A stretch of 64,000 bases of DNA, from contig JAWPHD010003084.1 in NCBI GenBank assembly GCA_037043455.1, positions 1-64,000 of the forward strand, in the 5' to 3' direction. Positions 24,050 through 34,922 of the stretch are shown in pieces (within the stretch, counting starts at the first letter, position 1; each line of letters starts with the position of its first letter). The DNA is from Cyrtodaria siliqua. Taxonomy: Eukaryota > Mollusca > Bivalvia > Adapedonta > Hiatellidae. A program made the translations under genes and the position numbers. Under the pieces are notes generated by a model. That model saw nothing but the letters and a program-made list of their open reading frames with translations. It did not search any database and was not told where the DNA came from.

Positions 24050-24598
24050 AGAGACACACGGCAATCTTAAAATTTTAAAAGGAAAAACAAAAAGGAAAAA
24101 CAACATTAAACTCGATGTAGATATCATCTCATTGCCGTTGTGTAAATATCGTTCAAACTACCACCACCAACAATGTTGTTATGTTTACATATATCTTATG
24201 TATCTTGCCTTTCTTGTATTTTGTATCTTGTATTTGTTATAGGGGGCCCCAAGAAGATTAGTATAAACTAACTGGGTCACCCTCGATAAATAAAGACTTT
24301 CAGTTCAATTCAATTCAATTAAAATCTCACGGCGTCCCGCTAGTTTTTCTGCATAACTTGCATTTGTTCAATCATTAATATTATTTATAAGAATAGTATT
24401 AAGCAATTTGTTTTTGCATATTATTATTTTTTGATATTATTGCACCAATAATGTATTAAAACTTATAGTATAATAAGACGAAATAGTGAATACTTTAAAT
24501 TAGATTTATTTAAATGTAACCAGGGTAAAAGTAAAAATGATACTGGATATATAATCGAGACACTCATTTCAAACACTTCAAGATTGCCGTGTGTCCCT
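24050..24598. mobile_element. TTAA-type MITE, copy B, split by a LINE 3' end
   Basis: The left end gagacacacggcaatctt follows a decayed TTTA. The right end ttcaagattgccgtgtgtcc is followed by cTTTAA. Interior phrases actcacggcgtcccg and cacttgcatttgttcaatca-like sequence match copy A, which places a foreign insert at about 24078-24311. The element lies in the intron between the two Ig exons. Confidence 0.8.
24078..24311 (+). mobile_element. LINE 3'-end fragment with (AATTC)n tail
   Basis: Inserted in MITE copy B. It ends gggtcaccctcgataaataa, then agactttcag and (TTCAA)n. Short flanking similarity (TTAAAA on both sides) suggests a target duplication. Its tail, caattcaattcaatt, is the same as that of both SINE families in this window, which suggests it belongs to the LINE that moves them. 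Confidence 0.65.
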
Positions 24599-24599
24599 T

Positions 24600-25276
24600 T
24601 AATATCTCAATAATAACAATCAAAACAAATTTCGTTCTGAACAGGACAAATATCTTGTCAATAACGACAAATTAAAAAAATTCATTCAAATCACCTGTCT
24701 TCAATGGTACCAGTCGTCATATAATAAGTTCATACTCTACTGGTGCGTTAGGTGTTTGGTTCAGTATTTGGTGGTTATAATTTAAAGATGAATGGCTACC
24801 TTTTTTGTAATATTATTAATTAACAAATTTAACTCTTAAACATCATATGAACATTTCTTGATAGTCCCGGAGAGGAACATATATTTAAAACCGCTACTAA
24901 GTTGTATGTAAAAATAAGTATTATTTGCATGGCGTAGATACTACTTTTACCACTGCATGACTGCATGACTGCATTATATAGATGCACAACTATTGCCAGA
25001 TAATTGATAAATTTACCTGTGGATTAATTTACCTGTTCAAAGTTTTCTACATGATCAAATACAATCTTATTCTCGCTTTTCACAGATATTGCAATATGTG
25101 AATTGTAAATATGTATATTTTGTGTATTTAGTTCGATTTAAATAAACATGTTCATGAAACAAAACATGGCGGGAAAACTAAAGCAAATCTGGCACCTTTT
25201 GACATTTGATTTCATGGGATTGCTTGTCCAAATCAGGCAACCACTGTACAGTAACAAAACTGTTCTTCAATTTCAG
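24600..25276. other. intron of the Ig gene, second part
   Basis: Contains the second copy of the 105 bp dispersed repeat at 24782-24886 (same strand as 4748-4856). Otherwise AT-rich DNA in which I see nothing. Confidence 0.6.
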
Positions 25277-25411
25277 CAGCCTCGCCAATATTAACTTTCG
25301 CATCAATACAGAAGTCGGATATGGGTAACTACACCTGTACGGTCAAGAACGACTTTCAGGGCGCCAGCACTCCCATTGTGTCATCTGCATCCGTGTTTAT
25401 CAATGTCATAT
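25277..25411 (+). CDS. immunoglobulin-domain exon, second half
   Basis: Internal exon of 135 bases. The acceptor region is tcttcaatttcagcag and the donor is gtaagt at 25412. In the frame carried over from the exon at 23174 (phase 1) it reads LTFASIQKSDMGNYTC, giving the Ig D-x-G-x-Y-x-C signature with the F-strand cysteine that pairs with the one in the first exon. It then reads TVKNDFQGASTPIV and a final strand SASVFINVI. It leaves in phase 1, so the two exons form one symmetrical 1-1 domain of about 93 residues. The acceptor is a tandem CAGCAG, so splicing could add or drop one residue. The product is probably a secreted or membrane protein with repeated Ig domains; which one cannot be said. 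Confidence 0.82.
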
Positions 25412-25748
25412 GTAAGTGACATGTTTCATAAACAGTAGTGTCTTTTTGTTAACGGGCTGATAAACTTAAATTGATTGATTTACAATTTATAGTATTGTTG
25501 CATATACCTAAAGGAGACCAAATATTTGGAATGGAACTTTGGAAGAAATATGATGAAAATAGTTGCATATGTGATATATATCAGTAGTGGTGCACGGTAT
25601 TACCGATATATCAGTATATTATGATACAAGTTCTAAATAATACGCTCTGCCTGTACCGATACGCTCTGTATTTTCCGTAAAAGGCCGTGATCGGAAGATG
25701 AAAACCCATTTGTTGTTGCAAAAAGTCGGTGACAAATGTTTATTTTTA
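25412..25748. other. downstream intron sequence, no gene seen
   Basis: AT-rich sequence with a phrase, gtggtgcacggtattaccga, of the kind repeated in molluscan intergenic DNA. No exon is recognised. Confidence 0.45.
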
Positions 25749-26735
25749 GCTCTACTGATCAAAGATCAGCAGAGCTTATGCCGTGGTGCGGCGTCCTTCT
25801 GTCTGTCCGTCCGTCCGTCTGTACAAGTTTTTTTATAGCGACTATTCCTCTGAAACGACTTTGCGGATTTTCACGAAAATTAACAGGAATGTTGCTCTTG
25901 ATGTCTAGTTGATCCTAGCAAAATTTCAGGTCGTCGGAAAATTCAAGATGGCCGGCACGGCTAAAAATAGATTTTTAAAAAAACAAGTTTGTAGCGACTA
26001 CTTCTTGAAAACTATAAGTGATATTGATATGGGACCTTTTCTAAATGATGTTGATCCTTATCAAAAATTATTTTGATTTGACATTAAACATGGCCGCCAG
26101 CGGCTATCTTTGTTTACATAGAGTTTATATAGTAAAAATGTGTAGCGACTACTCCTCTGAAACTATTTGACGGATTTCCATGAAACTTTATAATAGGAAT
26201 ATTGCTCTTTATGTCTATTTGATTCGAGCGAAATTTCAATTCGGCCGGAAATTAAAGATGGCCACAACGGCTAAAAATAGATTTTTAAAAAACAAGTTGT
26301 AGGGACTACTTCTTGGAAACTATAAGTGCTATGGGACTTTTTCTAAAATGATCAACATGACATGACGTTGATCCTAATCGGAAATTATATTATTTTGATT
26401 CGACATTAAACATGGCCGCCAGTGGCCATCTTTGTTGACATAGAGTTATATAGTAAACAATTGTATCGACTATTCATTTGAAACTACAAAACGGATTGTC
26501 ATGACTCTTCACAGGAATGTTGCTCTTGATGTCTAGTTGATCCTAGCAAACTTTCAGGTCGTTCGAAAATTCAAGATGGCCGCCACGGCTGAAAAGATAT
26601 TTTTTAAAAATAAGTTTGTAGCAACTAGCAAAACTGATGTGATATTGATATGGGACTTATTCTAAAATGATCAGCATGGTGTGATGTTGATCATTGTTAA
26701 AAATATTTTGATTCAGCATTACACTTGGCCGCCAG
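25748..26735 (+). repeat. hairpin-headed GTCCGTCC repeat with ~310 bp tandem units
   Basis: Begins with a hairpin (agctctactgatc then gatcagcagagct), followed by ctgtccgtccgtccgtctgt. Three to four imperfect units of about 310 bases follow. Each has gcgactattcctctgaaac-like sequence, gctcttgatgtctagttgat, aagatggccg(g/c)cacggct and acatggccgcca. Starts lie near 25835, 26145 and 26457. No coding sequence; the recurrent aagatggccgc motifs are part of the repeat. Confidence 0.85.
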
Positions 26736-26769
26736 TGTATGGTGTACGATCGGGGTCAAAACTACAGAT

Positions 26770-26968
26770 GTAGGTACACCTAAAGAAAAGTGTAGGTGCA
26801 CCTATAAAAAGTATAGGTGCACCTATACTTTTTATGGGTGCACCTGTACAATTATAGGTGCACCCATAAAATTGTCGGTGCACCCATAAAATATATAGGT
26901 GCACCTATAAAATATATAGGTGCACCTATACTTTTACAGGTGCACCTATAAATATGGGTGCACCTGCA
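26770..26968. repeat. array of nine GGTGCACC palindromes at 18-21 bp spacing
   Basis: The 8-base palindrome GGTGCACC occurs exactly at 26795, 26816, 26837, 26857, 26877, 26898, 26919, 26939 and 26957, with a variant (ggtacacc) at about 26773. The spacers are A/T-rich 10-13 base segments such as tataaaatatata. The near-constant 20-21 base step is two turns of B-DNA. Confidence 0.95.
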
Positions 26969-26969
26969 T

Positions 26970-28447
26970 TGTTAATGAACAGGTTCAAAAGTCTCGTCCA
27001 ATCAAATTCCTTGTTACAGACTTTGTAGTTACGGGGTTAAATTAAAAACTTCATCAATATTTTATCACAACAATCACAGACCTAATAACAAATAGATTGG
27101 ACACTATGAAAATTGTGTAAATTTCAAGTGGCACAGTTCGAAAATTTCACAAAATATTCCCCAACTTTAAACACACATATCATGAAGAGTTTTGTAGATA
27201 CAAGTTTTATTCAAGCCAAATACCATCACAAATTTAATTTTCTTTCCAATGATAGTATTTTGTTTTCTCTTACATTGAGAGCAAAAAAGGAGTTTGATGG
27301 AAACTTTGACTATGTCAAAACATTGATTTTTAAGAGAAAAGCGAAAAATGATGACATTCTGAACTTTAAACATTTTTTTATACAATTTCCAATTTTGGAA
27401 ATGAACATAAATTATTATAATACCATTTTGCGATTCACTATGAATCTTTTGGATGTATTCTCATCAAAATCGGTGAATAATTGAGAGAGAAGATAGAAGG
27501 AAAAGTTAAGGTGCTACGTGATATTTTGGTTACTTCATTGGTTAAGATAGGAAGTTTCCTATCAGTTTATTTATATGTCTGTGCAACAATATACAATTCT
27601 ACAATTGCAAAATGACAAAATAACAATCCTTGATAATTATTTTAAACTTGTTTTATATAATCTTATCATGCACATATAAACTACTTTTTAAAATGTAATT
27701 ATTACTTAATTTCCATAACCGAAACAACTAAACCGGTGGTACGATTCACCCTAACGGACGGAAACGGACCGTAACGGAGATCAAACACCGGAACGGACCG
27801 GTGTCGCGTGGTAACACACACCCTACTGATAGTCCACGCGTGTGAATTTAATGTGGCGTTGGCGTGGTAGCACACATATGAATGAAAAAGTATCTATAAC
27901 TTATGAAAACCGTTTTCTTGCTAAAGAAATTCACTCCATATCTAAAACAAATTGCACATAACGAACAATTATTTCGACAAATGCTATGATAAATGAGAAA
28001 TAAGCTTTTTAACGACTCACTATCAATGGATTTTTTCTTTACGACGGGCCGTGTATTTGTTGACACGTTCTGCTGAAATATTATCTATAATTTATAAAAA
28101 TCATTTCTTTCTACAGACAATTATTCACATGGTAAGGAAGACATACATTTAAGACTTATAATCCAATGGTACATTGATGAATACTATATTAGATGAGAAA
28201 TAACCTATTTTGTAAAGACATCATATTAATTGGTATTTGTTTGCTTAAACAAGTGTGTTTGTGTACACTGATTCGTACATTATTCTCGATTTTGCCATTA
28301 TCAAATCTCGCTCTCGTTTTTCGCGAGATTTCGAGTTCGGGGTGTCTCAACACTAACTCTGTATAGTAAATATACAGTGTTTATTTGCTTTAGACACAAT
28401 TAGAGCGTATCATGCAGAAATATCATGCGAGTGCTGTTTCTAGTTGT
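26970..28447. other. no supported gene
   Basis: A 123-residue AT-rich ORF at 27113-27484 has no motif, and a strong minus-strand ORF overlaps it, so I do not call it. At 27735-27820 there is a short stretch rich in acggacggaaacggaccg. I see no other structure. Confidence 0.45.
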
Positions 28448-28940
28448 GTAAGTAATATAAACTGTCAGAATATTGACCTTTTCTGGGTAAAATGGCTTTT
28501 TTATTGCCATTATAATGATACCTTGTAACCGAAAGTAGGTAGATGTGCGTTACTCAAAGATAAGAATCCTCGTGTTTCATAAATTATTTAAAGTAGTTAA
28601 CTTTACTTATTACACTTAATTATATTCCACAAGCGAATATGTATCTCAAAAGTATTAAATATAAATATACTGTTGATAATTGTTACGGCAGAGATAAAAT
28701 AATTAACAGAACTCTGCAAAATAGCTTTTATTTCATTCATAAATCAAACAAGTAATTGAACAGTCGCTTATGTTGGGTTTTATTTGCATGCTGTTTATTG
28801 CAATCAAAAGATAAAGGGTTTCTCCAATAGTAATAATGCGATACCCTGTGGCTAATTGGCTGTCCAAAGCAGGATGTTTGCTTAGATCAAAGAGGCCATA
28901 AATCACAAACACTGGCTGCGCGTGGTGTGTTGACATCAGA
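28448..28940 (+). repeat. left arm of a long inverted repeat
   Basis: Reverse-complementary to 30493-31795 once the two insertions in that arm are removed. Matching landmarks are actgtcagaatattgacctt, tgccattataatgatacctt, ggtagatgtgcgttac, agcaggatgtttgcttagat and gtgtgttgacatc. The arm is intact and so shows the empty state of both insertion sites (30599-31001 and 31583-31764). Confidence 0.9.
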
Positions 28941-29415
28941 GATATACTATAATTGTGTCATATTTTAATTGGTGCATACGGCGAGGGTAAAAAAATAACT
29001 TCAGCTAACTGTTTTCAATTCAGTTTTATTTATAGTATGCATTTGTGAAACTAAACACATTACAAATAGATTACGTTCAGTCGGATTTGTCAAAAAAAAA
29101 AGGAAGTCTATTACATGCTTGTTTGTTATTTAAATCAAAATTATGTATTTCATGTCACATATTCAATCTGTCTTGCAGATAAACGAACTTTTAAATCACT
29201 TTAAGAAACACAATAATTATGATCTTTGAATAACGTCAGGAACAGCTACCTACTTTCGGTTTCAATAAACATCATAATTACAAATAAACACCACATTTAA
29301 CACCGGCAAATTCAATATCTGACAGCTCATATTAATAACATAACTACAAACAGCTTTCCCACTTTATACATAATACATGTATACATAAAATTGAAAATTA
29401 AAATATTACACAATA
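28940..29415. other. spacer between inverted arms, no gene
   Basis: AT-rich DNA between the left arm and the 3' end of LINE copy c. The phrase ctacctactttcggtttcaa at about 29246 echoes arm sequence (cctactttcggtt in reverse at 28540), so a fragment of the arm may be repeated here. Confidence 0.5.
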
Positions 29416-30490
29416 TAGATGGATACTTTTATTTCAAATTTCCAATAGGCTATAAAGCCCGTGAGGATACAAATACAAAGTATAACATGGTAGCAGTGCA
29501 GTAATTACTACATATACATGTATATATATATGAAAACGGTAAGTATATATTATATCACAATATAACTTTCACAAGCCATTATGCAATCATGCGTAATTGA
29601 GAAGGTGTTAACAACTGTACGTAGAGATTTACATATTATTTACAATTTCATTTATTCATATACACATGCACGCGCGCACCTCGCACTTACACTCGTTGTT
29701 CGAAAAATTACAGTTATATTCTATATAACAGTTCATTTCTTAATTTAAAAGCTTCATAAATAAATATACCTAATTTACGAATTCTAACTTTATTTGTTGA
29801 GTTAATTTATTCTATAAATTTAATCATGTTAGGACGTTTCCAAAAATATTTAGATATATATTGATTCCTTAACTCCGAAAATCGTTCACACTCTAATACA
29901 AAATGAAATTCATCTTCTAACACTCTACAAAGATCACACGTTCTCTCGTTAACAGGTATTCTAATAGGTTTAACCCATCTGCCAGATTCAATTTTTAATC
30001 TATGAGATGAAACTCTTAGTTTTGTAACTGATTGACAAAATTTGTACACATTTATATTTTCTAAATATGGCTGAATTTGAAAAATTGCAATACTGTTGTA
30101 GAAAACAGCTCTGCTTGAATAAAATGATCATTTAGTCTTTGTTTAATAACGTTAATAAAAATCTTTTCATTTCCAACTCCTTGTTGGATCCATACATAAT
30201 AAAAACCTAGTGAAGCCAATAAATGTTTAACAAGCGATGCCCAGTTAACTTTTTGTGGATACAATTCCAAGTCACTTAACATCATATTATACACAATTTT
30301 AACATATTTTTGTTCCCTCAGTTGTAAAAGTTTTAACCAATATATTATAATAATGAGATATCTCTTAGTAATGAATGATGTTCTTCCCAACTCACCATAT
30401 ATGAAATCATTTTGTGTTGTCTTTTTAACCCCTAAAATCCTTTTACAAAACTGCAAATGGGCTCGTTCAATAGGATATACTGTACATATA
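29415..30490 (-). mobile_element. 5'-truncated LINE copy c
   Basis: Minus-strand LINE 3' part: C-terminal coding region 30480-29807, then a 3' UTR ending near 29415 in gaaataaaagtatccatcta. It is the same family as copy b by protein and by the type of 3' end. It lies in the spacer of the long inverted repeat. Confidence 0.85.
29807..30480 (-). pseudogene. LINE C-terminal domain (copy c)
   Basis: Two frames carry the C-terminal part of a LINE polyprotein. 30480-30061 starts ERAHLQFCKRILGVKKTT, the conserved helix after the RT thumb, and continues with QNDFIYGELGRTSF. 30049-29807 has VTKLRVSSHRLKIESGRW and a zinc-knuckle-like CDLCRVLEDEFHFVLEC, then FWKRPNMIKFIE, which is nearly the block in copy b at 22725-22760. 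A frameshift separates the two. No RT motifs are present because the copy is 5'-truncated near 30490. Confidence 0.88.
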
Positions 30491-30598
30491 TGATGTCAAC
30501 ACACCAGGGTAGCCAGTGTTTGTAATTTATGGCCTCTTTGATCTAAACAAACATCCTGCTTTCGACAGCCAATTAGCCACGGGGTACCGCATTATTAC

Positions 30599-31001
30599 GG
30601 TATACGGACAAATGCCCCCCCGGACAAATGCCCCCCTGCTCATTTTTTTATAGGTGGACAATTGCCCCCTAATGTTTTTGTATAGGTGGACAAATGCCCC
30701 CCTGAACTTTTTACAAGGTGGACATAAGCCCCCCTGATAATTTTGCAAATTAAATTCTTACAAAAGAATAATCACATAATTCACAGGTAATTCCCAGTTT
30801 GTAATTATTCAGAGCTATAAAAAAAACAAAGTGTGACAAACATAAACAGATTAATTACATACAAACTTGGAATATGTATCAGTGGGGCTTATGTCCACCT
30901 TGTAAAAAGTTCAGGGGGGCATTTGTCCACCTATACAAAAACATGAGGGGGCATTTGTCCACCTATACAAAAATGAGCAGGGGGGCATTTGTCCTAGATT
31001 C
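30599..31001. mobile_element. 403 bp Mutator-like MITE with minisatellite TIRs and 9 bp TSD
   Basis: Flanked by CATTATTAC at 30590-30598 and 31002-31010. The uninterrupted site is present once in the other arm (28830-28838, complement). Ends are GGTATACGGACAAATGCCCC on the left and the complement of catttgtcctagattc on the right. Both arms are built of 30-35 base units ending in ggacaaatgccccc, separated by tgctcatttttttatagg, ctgaactttttacaagg and similar. The centre (30750-30870) matches 35735-35845 inside the large element at 31884-37075. No coding capacity; apparent ORFs are repeat translations. Confidence 0.93.
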
Positions 31002-31582
31002 CATTATTACTATTGGAGAACTTTATCTGTTGATTGCAATAAACAACCTGCCATAAACTCAACATTAGCAACTGTTCAATTAATTGTTTTTGGCATAGCT
31101 ATATATCTATGTAGGTCCTATGATTTATGAAATCGTATACTGTGGTAGGAATAACAATATATTGCAGAGTCCTGTTAATTATTTTACATAATAATTGTCG
31201 TAACAATTATCAACAGTAAATGACTCTTTGCAATACATATTCGTTTGTGGAATATACTTTTATGAAGATTTTATACTTATGTTAAGTAGTGAATTTAAAA
31301 CTCGGCATGCACAGTATTGGACTCAAACTACTGGTAGAAAAGATTAATGAACCGTTCCTGTTTACAAGAAAGTTATATATATATAACTTGTTAAATGTAA
31401 TTTAAATGCAGGGACTTACTTATTTAAGTGTAATAAGTAAAGCTAATTACTTTAAATCATTTACGAAACGCGAGGAGTATGCTATTTGAATAACCGTGGC
31501 GCACTTCTATATCTACTTTCAGTTTCAAGGTATCATTATAATGGCAATAAAAAAGCCATTTTACCCGGAAAAGGTCAATAGT

Positions 31583-31764
31583 CAGGCGCGTAGCTGCCTA
31601 TACGCGAGTACACGGCTGAATCCACATGATTCTGACAAAAAAAACTCAGAACGCCCAGAATGCACCAGATTGCACCATTGTTTGCAATTTTTTTCGGGGG
31701 CATGCCCCCGACTCCCCTAGCACAATTATGAATCCACATGAATAGAGGGCTAGCTACGTCCCTG
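31583..31764. mobile_element. 182 bp MITE with CAGG ends
   Basis: Left end CAGGCGCGTAGCTGCC and right end GGGCTAGCTACGTCCCTG are imperfect complements. Flanking direct repeat is ATAGT (31578-31582, 31765-31769). The uninterrupted site exists in the opposite arm near 28462. The interior has two copies of gaatccacatga and a palindromic cgggggcatgcccccg. CAGG...CCTG ends recall hAT elements, but a 5 bp duplication does not fit the usual 8. Confidence 0.8.
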
Positions 31765-31883
31765 ATAGTCTGACAGTTTGTATTACTACATTAATTTCCT
31801 ATTTGAGTAATGTCGAATAGTGTGAGAATAAGGTAAGTGTCTTAACACTTACTGCGTTATAGGAAACAATATCTACATAGTAC

Positions 31884-32085
31884 GAATTTAGGACAAATGC
31901 CCCCCCGGACATCTGCCCCCCTGCTCATTTTTGTATAGGTGGACGAATGCCCCCTCACGTTTTTGCAAGGGTGGACAAATGCCCCCCTGAACTTTTTACA
32001 AGGTGGACATTAGCCCCCCTGATATTTTTGCAAGGGTGGACAAATGCCCCCACGGACAAATGCCCCCTACTCATTTTTGTAGTAA
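31884..32085 (+). repeat. left TIR of Mutator-like element
   Basis: Order of units: ggacaaatgcccccccggac, atctgcccccctgctcattt, ggtggacgaatgccccctca, ttacaaggtggacattagcc, ending gccccctactcatttttgta. The right TIR at 36868-37075 has the same order, inverted. Confidence 0.92.
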
Positions 32086-32168
32086 AACAAGCAGTATTTT
32101 CAACATTTTATTAAACATGTCCAGATAAGGAAAACAGCAAAACAATATATATATGATTAGGTGAAAAC

Positions 32169-32741
32169 AATTTCACGAACATAGGTATACATGGCAACTC
32201 AGTAGTTGATTACTTTATAGTGCCACATGAGCAAATACTGAATTATACATGTTTTAATGTTCATCCTATGTCTAATATTATAAATGAATTACACCTGCAC
32301 GGTCATTCAAAATCATCAGAGCATTCTATTCTCAGTCTGGGAATGAATACCCTACCAGTGCATTGTAATTCATATACTGAAATAGAAAATAGCAATATTG
32401 ACCTTAAGTTAGCATGTAAGAGTAAATACATGGTAACTGATATACCAGCTTCGTTCTTAAATTGTGCAAATTCAGTAGAACAAATTGCAATCACCATAAC
32501 CCGAATTGAGAGTGACCTGCACAGCGAAAATGATATAAAATCAGCATATAAAGAGTTTTTGAATTTAATCAGTAGAGAAATGAAATCGAAGCTAAAGGTG
32601 AAAAAGTCATCGAATATCATTTTAAAGCCGCACAAGGCCAGAGCAAAGCCATATTGGAACACTGAACTACAAGATCTATGGGACGAATCGTGTAACGCGA
32701 AAAACTGTGGCTGCTTTGAACTCAAGAAAAATGAAACTTAG
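32169..32741 (+). pseudogene. endonuclease C-terminus and linker, LINE copy d
   Basis: Frame begins upstream of the first ATG with GIHGNSVVDYFIVPHEQI, the conserved (V)VDY motif of APE endonucleases. About 30 residues later comes SSEHSILSLGM, the SDH-like motif in which D is replaced by E. The N-terminal two thirds of the domain is missing. A linker of about 110 residues with KPHKARAKPYWNTELQDLW follows, similar in position to that of copy a. The frame is lost at about 32700-32741, where the RT continues one frame over. Confidence 0.82.
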
Positions 32742-34005
32742 GGAAGAATATTGTGTTGCACGTAAATTGTTTGATAAAAGTAACAGAAAATGTAAGCGTA
32801 AATATCAAATTGATGAACAAAATAAACTCGACCAAGATCTTAAAAGCACTGAAAGCACTAGAGACTTCTGGAAAAAAATAGGTAAACTAGGTGTTGCAAA
32901 TGATAGAAAACTAAATATTCCATGGGAAATTAAAACAGACCAAGGTGACATCGTAAATGATAAACAAAGTGTGTTGAATAAATGGAGACTAGAATATGAT
33001 TCTCTGTTCAACGGTATTCCTGAAGGTTCAAACTTTGATGATACGCATTTGGAAAATATTAGAGAACTTACCGAAAATCCAGACAACCCAATATTTCCCA
33101 AACCTGACAGCACAACTCTAAATTTGCCAATTTCTAGAGACGAGGTTAAACTGTCAATTTACAACGCAAAATTACGTAAAGCTTCAGGTTTTGATCAAAT
33201 TCCTGCTGAAATATTAAGAAATGAAACGTGTGTTGATATTTTGTTCAAAATTGTGAGATATGCTTTTGACAAAGGGGTGGTTCCAACAGAATGGACCAAG
33301 GGTATTATAAGTCCGATATTTAAAGGAAACGAAGCAAATAACCCATTGAACTATAGGCCTATTGCGTTATTGTCTATTTCATGCAAAATTTATGCTCACA
33401 TTTTGAATAAACGCTTAACCCACTGGCTTGAGACAAATAATTTGTTAGATGATGGACAAAACGGTTTTAGAAAGAACAGAAGTTGTCTGGATCATATATA
33501 CACATTGTACACTATTGTTAACAATAGAAAGATAGTCAACAAAGAGATGTTTGTCTGTTTTGTAGATTATAAAAGGGCATTCGATACTATTCAAAGAGAT
33601 TGCCTCTGGTTCAAACTCATGACTTTGGGTATTCATGGTAAAATATTGAATGCCATACACTCGCTATATGTTGATGTGTCATGCTCTGTCAGAATTAATG
33701 AATATGAAACAGATTGGTTTGATGTAAAACAAGGAGTAAAACAAGGGTGTGTTCTCTCGCCAACTTTGTTTTCTATTTATGTGAATGATTTAGCCAAAGA
33801 CATACATGATTTAAAGTGTGGGGTAACACTGTCTGATGAACTATGTTTAGCTATTCTATTGTATGCTGATGATATTATAATTTTAGCTGAGAACGAAATT
33901 GATATGCAAAGAATGTTAGATAAAGTAGTGAATGGTGTAATAAATGGCGCATGTGCATCAACGAGACAAAAACCAAGGTGTTGCATTTTAGATCCAAACA
34001 TGTAA
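32707..34005 (+). pseudogene. reverse transcriptase, LINE copy d
   Basis: Continuous frame of about 430 residues; the listed start is only the first ATG in the frame after the shift. RT motifs by residue: finger block LRKASGFDQIPAEILRN (~156-172), PLNYRPIALLSISCKIY (~213-229), GQNGFRKNRSCLDHI (~250-264), motif A CFVDYKRAFDTIQRDCLW (~284-301), GVKQGCVLSPTLFSIYVND (~343-361) and the catalytic LLYADDIIIL (~384-393). All three catalytic aspartates are intact. The frame fails at about 33945, just after YADD, and the protein continues from 33951 in the earlier frame. Apart from two single-base shifts the domain looks functional, so this is a young copy. Confidence 0.9.
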
Positions 34006-34922
34006 ATAAATCGGATTTTAAATTCAAATGTGGAACTAAAGACATTGATTTCGACTGTAATTATAAATACCTTGGATTTTGGTTCAATGATCATCTTGAT
34101 ATGAAACTGTCCATTAAAGAGGTAGCAAAGTCAGCAAGTAGAGCTCTTGGTGCAATATATACTAAATTTATATGTGCTGGTGGAATGACTTTCAGTGTTT
34201 ATACAAAAATGATTGAATCCATTATTGAGCCCGTATTATTCTATTGTTCTGGTATATGGGGTCAAAATAAATTCAGTGAAATAGAAACTGTTCTAAATAA
34301 AGCAGGACGATATTTTCTGGGAGTTACACAATACTGCTCAAATATCTCCGCCAGGGGAGATCAAGGGTGGGAGTCTTGCGGCACTAAACAGAATATTGAA
34401 ACGGTTCGATTATGGTGCAGAATAAAAAATATGCCAGAACATAGAATAATACGTAGAGTGCATGAATGGTCTTTGAATAAATCAAGGTCATGGGAAAGTA
34501 AAATGCTAAAGTTTATTCAAAGCACATATTCTGCAGAATATATGATATGTATAAATCCAAATGCAAGTGTCTGTGTACGTAAGATACGTGAATACCTGAA
34601 CCAAGAAGATAAAAATGTATGGTTTGGAAAACTAATGAGTGATGGAAAAAACTGTCAAAATGGTAATAAATTGAGAACGTATAGAAAGTATAAGACAGAA
34701 CTTAAAACTGATTATTATGTAAAGTGTAATCTAAGTAGGGGCCATCGACGCATTCTTGCTAAATTTAGAAGTTGCAATCTGCCCTTAGCAATAGAAACAG
34801 GGAGATATGCTCGACCGAAAACACCTGTTAGTGAACGACTTTATAAATTGTGTACCAAGTCAACTACAGAGGATGAAACTCATTTTTTAGTCGACTGTGA
34901 TTTTTACTCAGATCTGAGATGA
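33951..34922 (+). pseudogene. RT thumb and C-terminal domain, LINE copy d
   Basis: Starts in the thumb motif CINETKTKVLHFRSKHVNKS and passes CNYKYLGFWFND (the Y-LG motif found in LINE RTs after the active site), EPVLFYCSGIWG, VLNKAGRYFLGV and ending KTPVSERLYKLCTKSTTEDE plus THFLVDCDFYSDLR. The cysteine/histidine pattern near the end corresponds to the zinc-knuckle-like motif in copies b and c. It stops at 34922 and is followed by the 3' UTR. Open for 323 residues without a stop. Confidence 0.88.

Larger units (their letters stand above)
30493..31795 (-). repeat. right arm of the long inverted repeat, with two insertions
   Basis: Complement of 28448-28940. From the inside out: 30493-30598, then the Mutator-like MITE 30599-31001, then 31011-31578 (which also has about 200 extra bases around 31245-31425), then the small MITE 31583-31764, then 31770-31795. 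The outer end is tgacagtttgtattacta. Confidence 0.88.

Noticed and set aside
26719..26904. Minus-strand ORF with repeated GAPI residues
   Set aside because: It reads through the GGTGCACC array. The unit varies between 18 and 21 bases, so the frame is kept only by chance.
26770..26968. CRISPR-like regular repeats
   Set aside because: Repeats are 8 bases with 10-13 base AT-rich spacers in clearly eukaryotic DNA with no cas genes.
27113..27484. 123-residue ORF
   Set aside because: AT-rich, without motif, opposed by another ORF on the other strand, and not repeated or spliced into anything visible.
30527..31056. ORFs with CPPCKKFRGAFVH repeats, suggestive of a zinc-binding protein
   Set aside because: They are translations of the Mutator-like TIR repeats, on opposite strands of the two arms.
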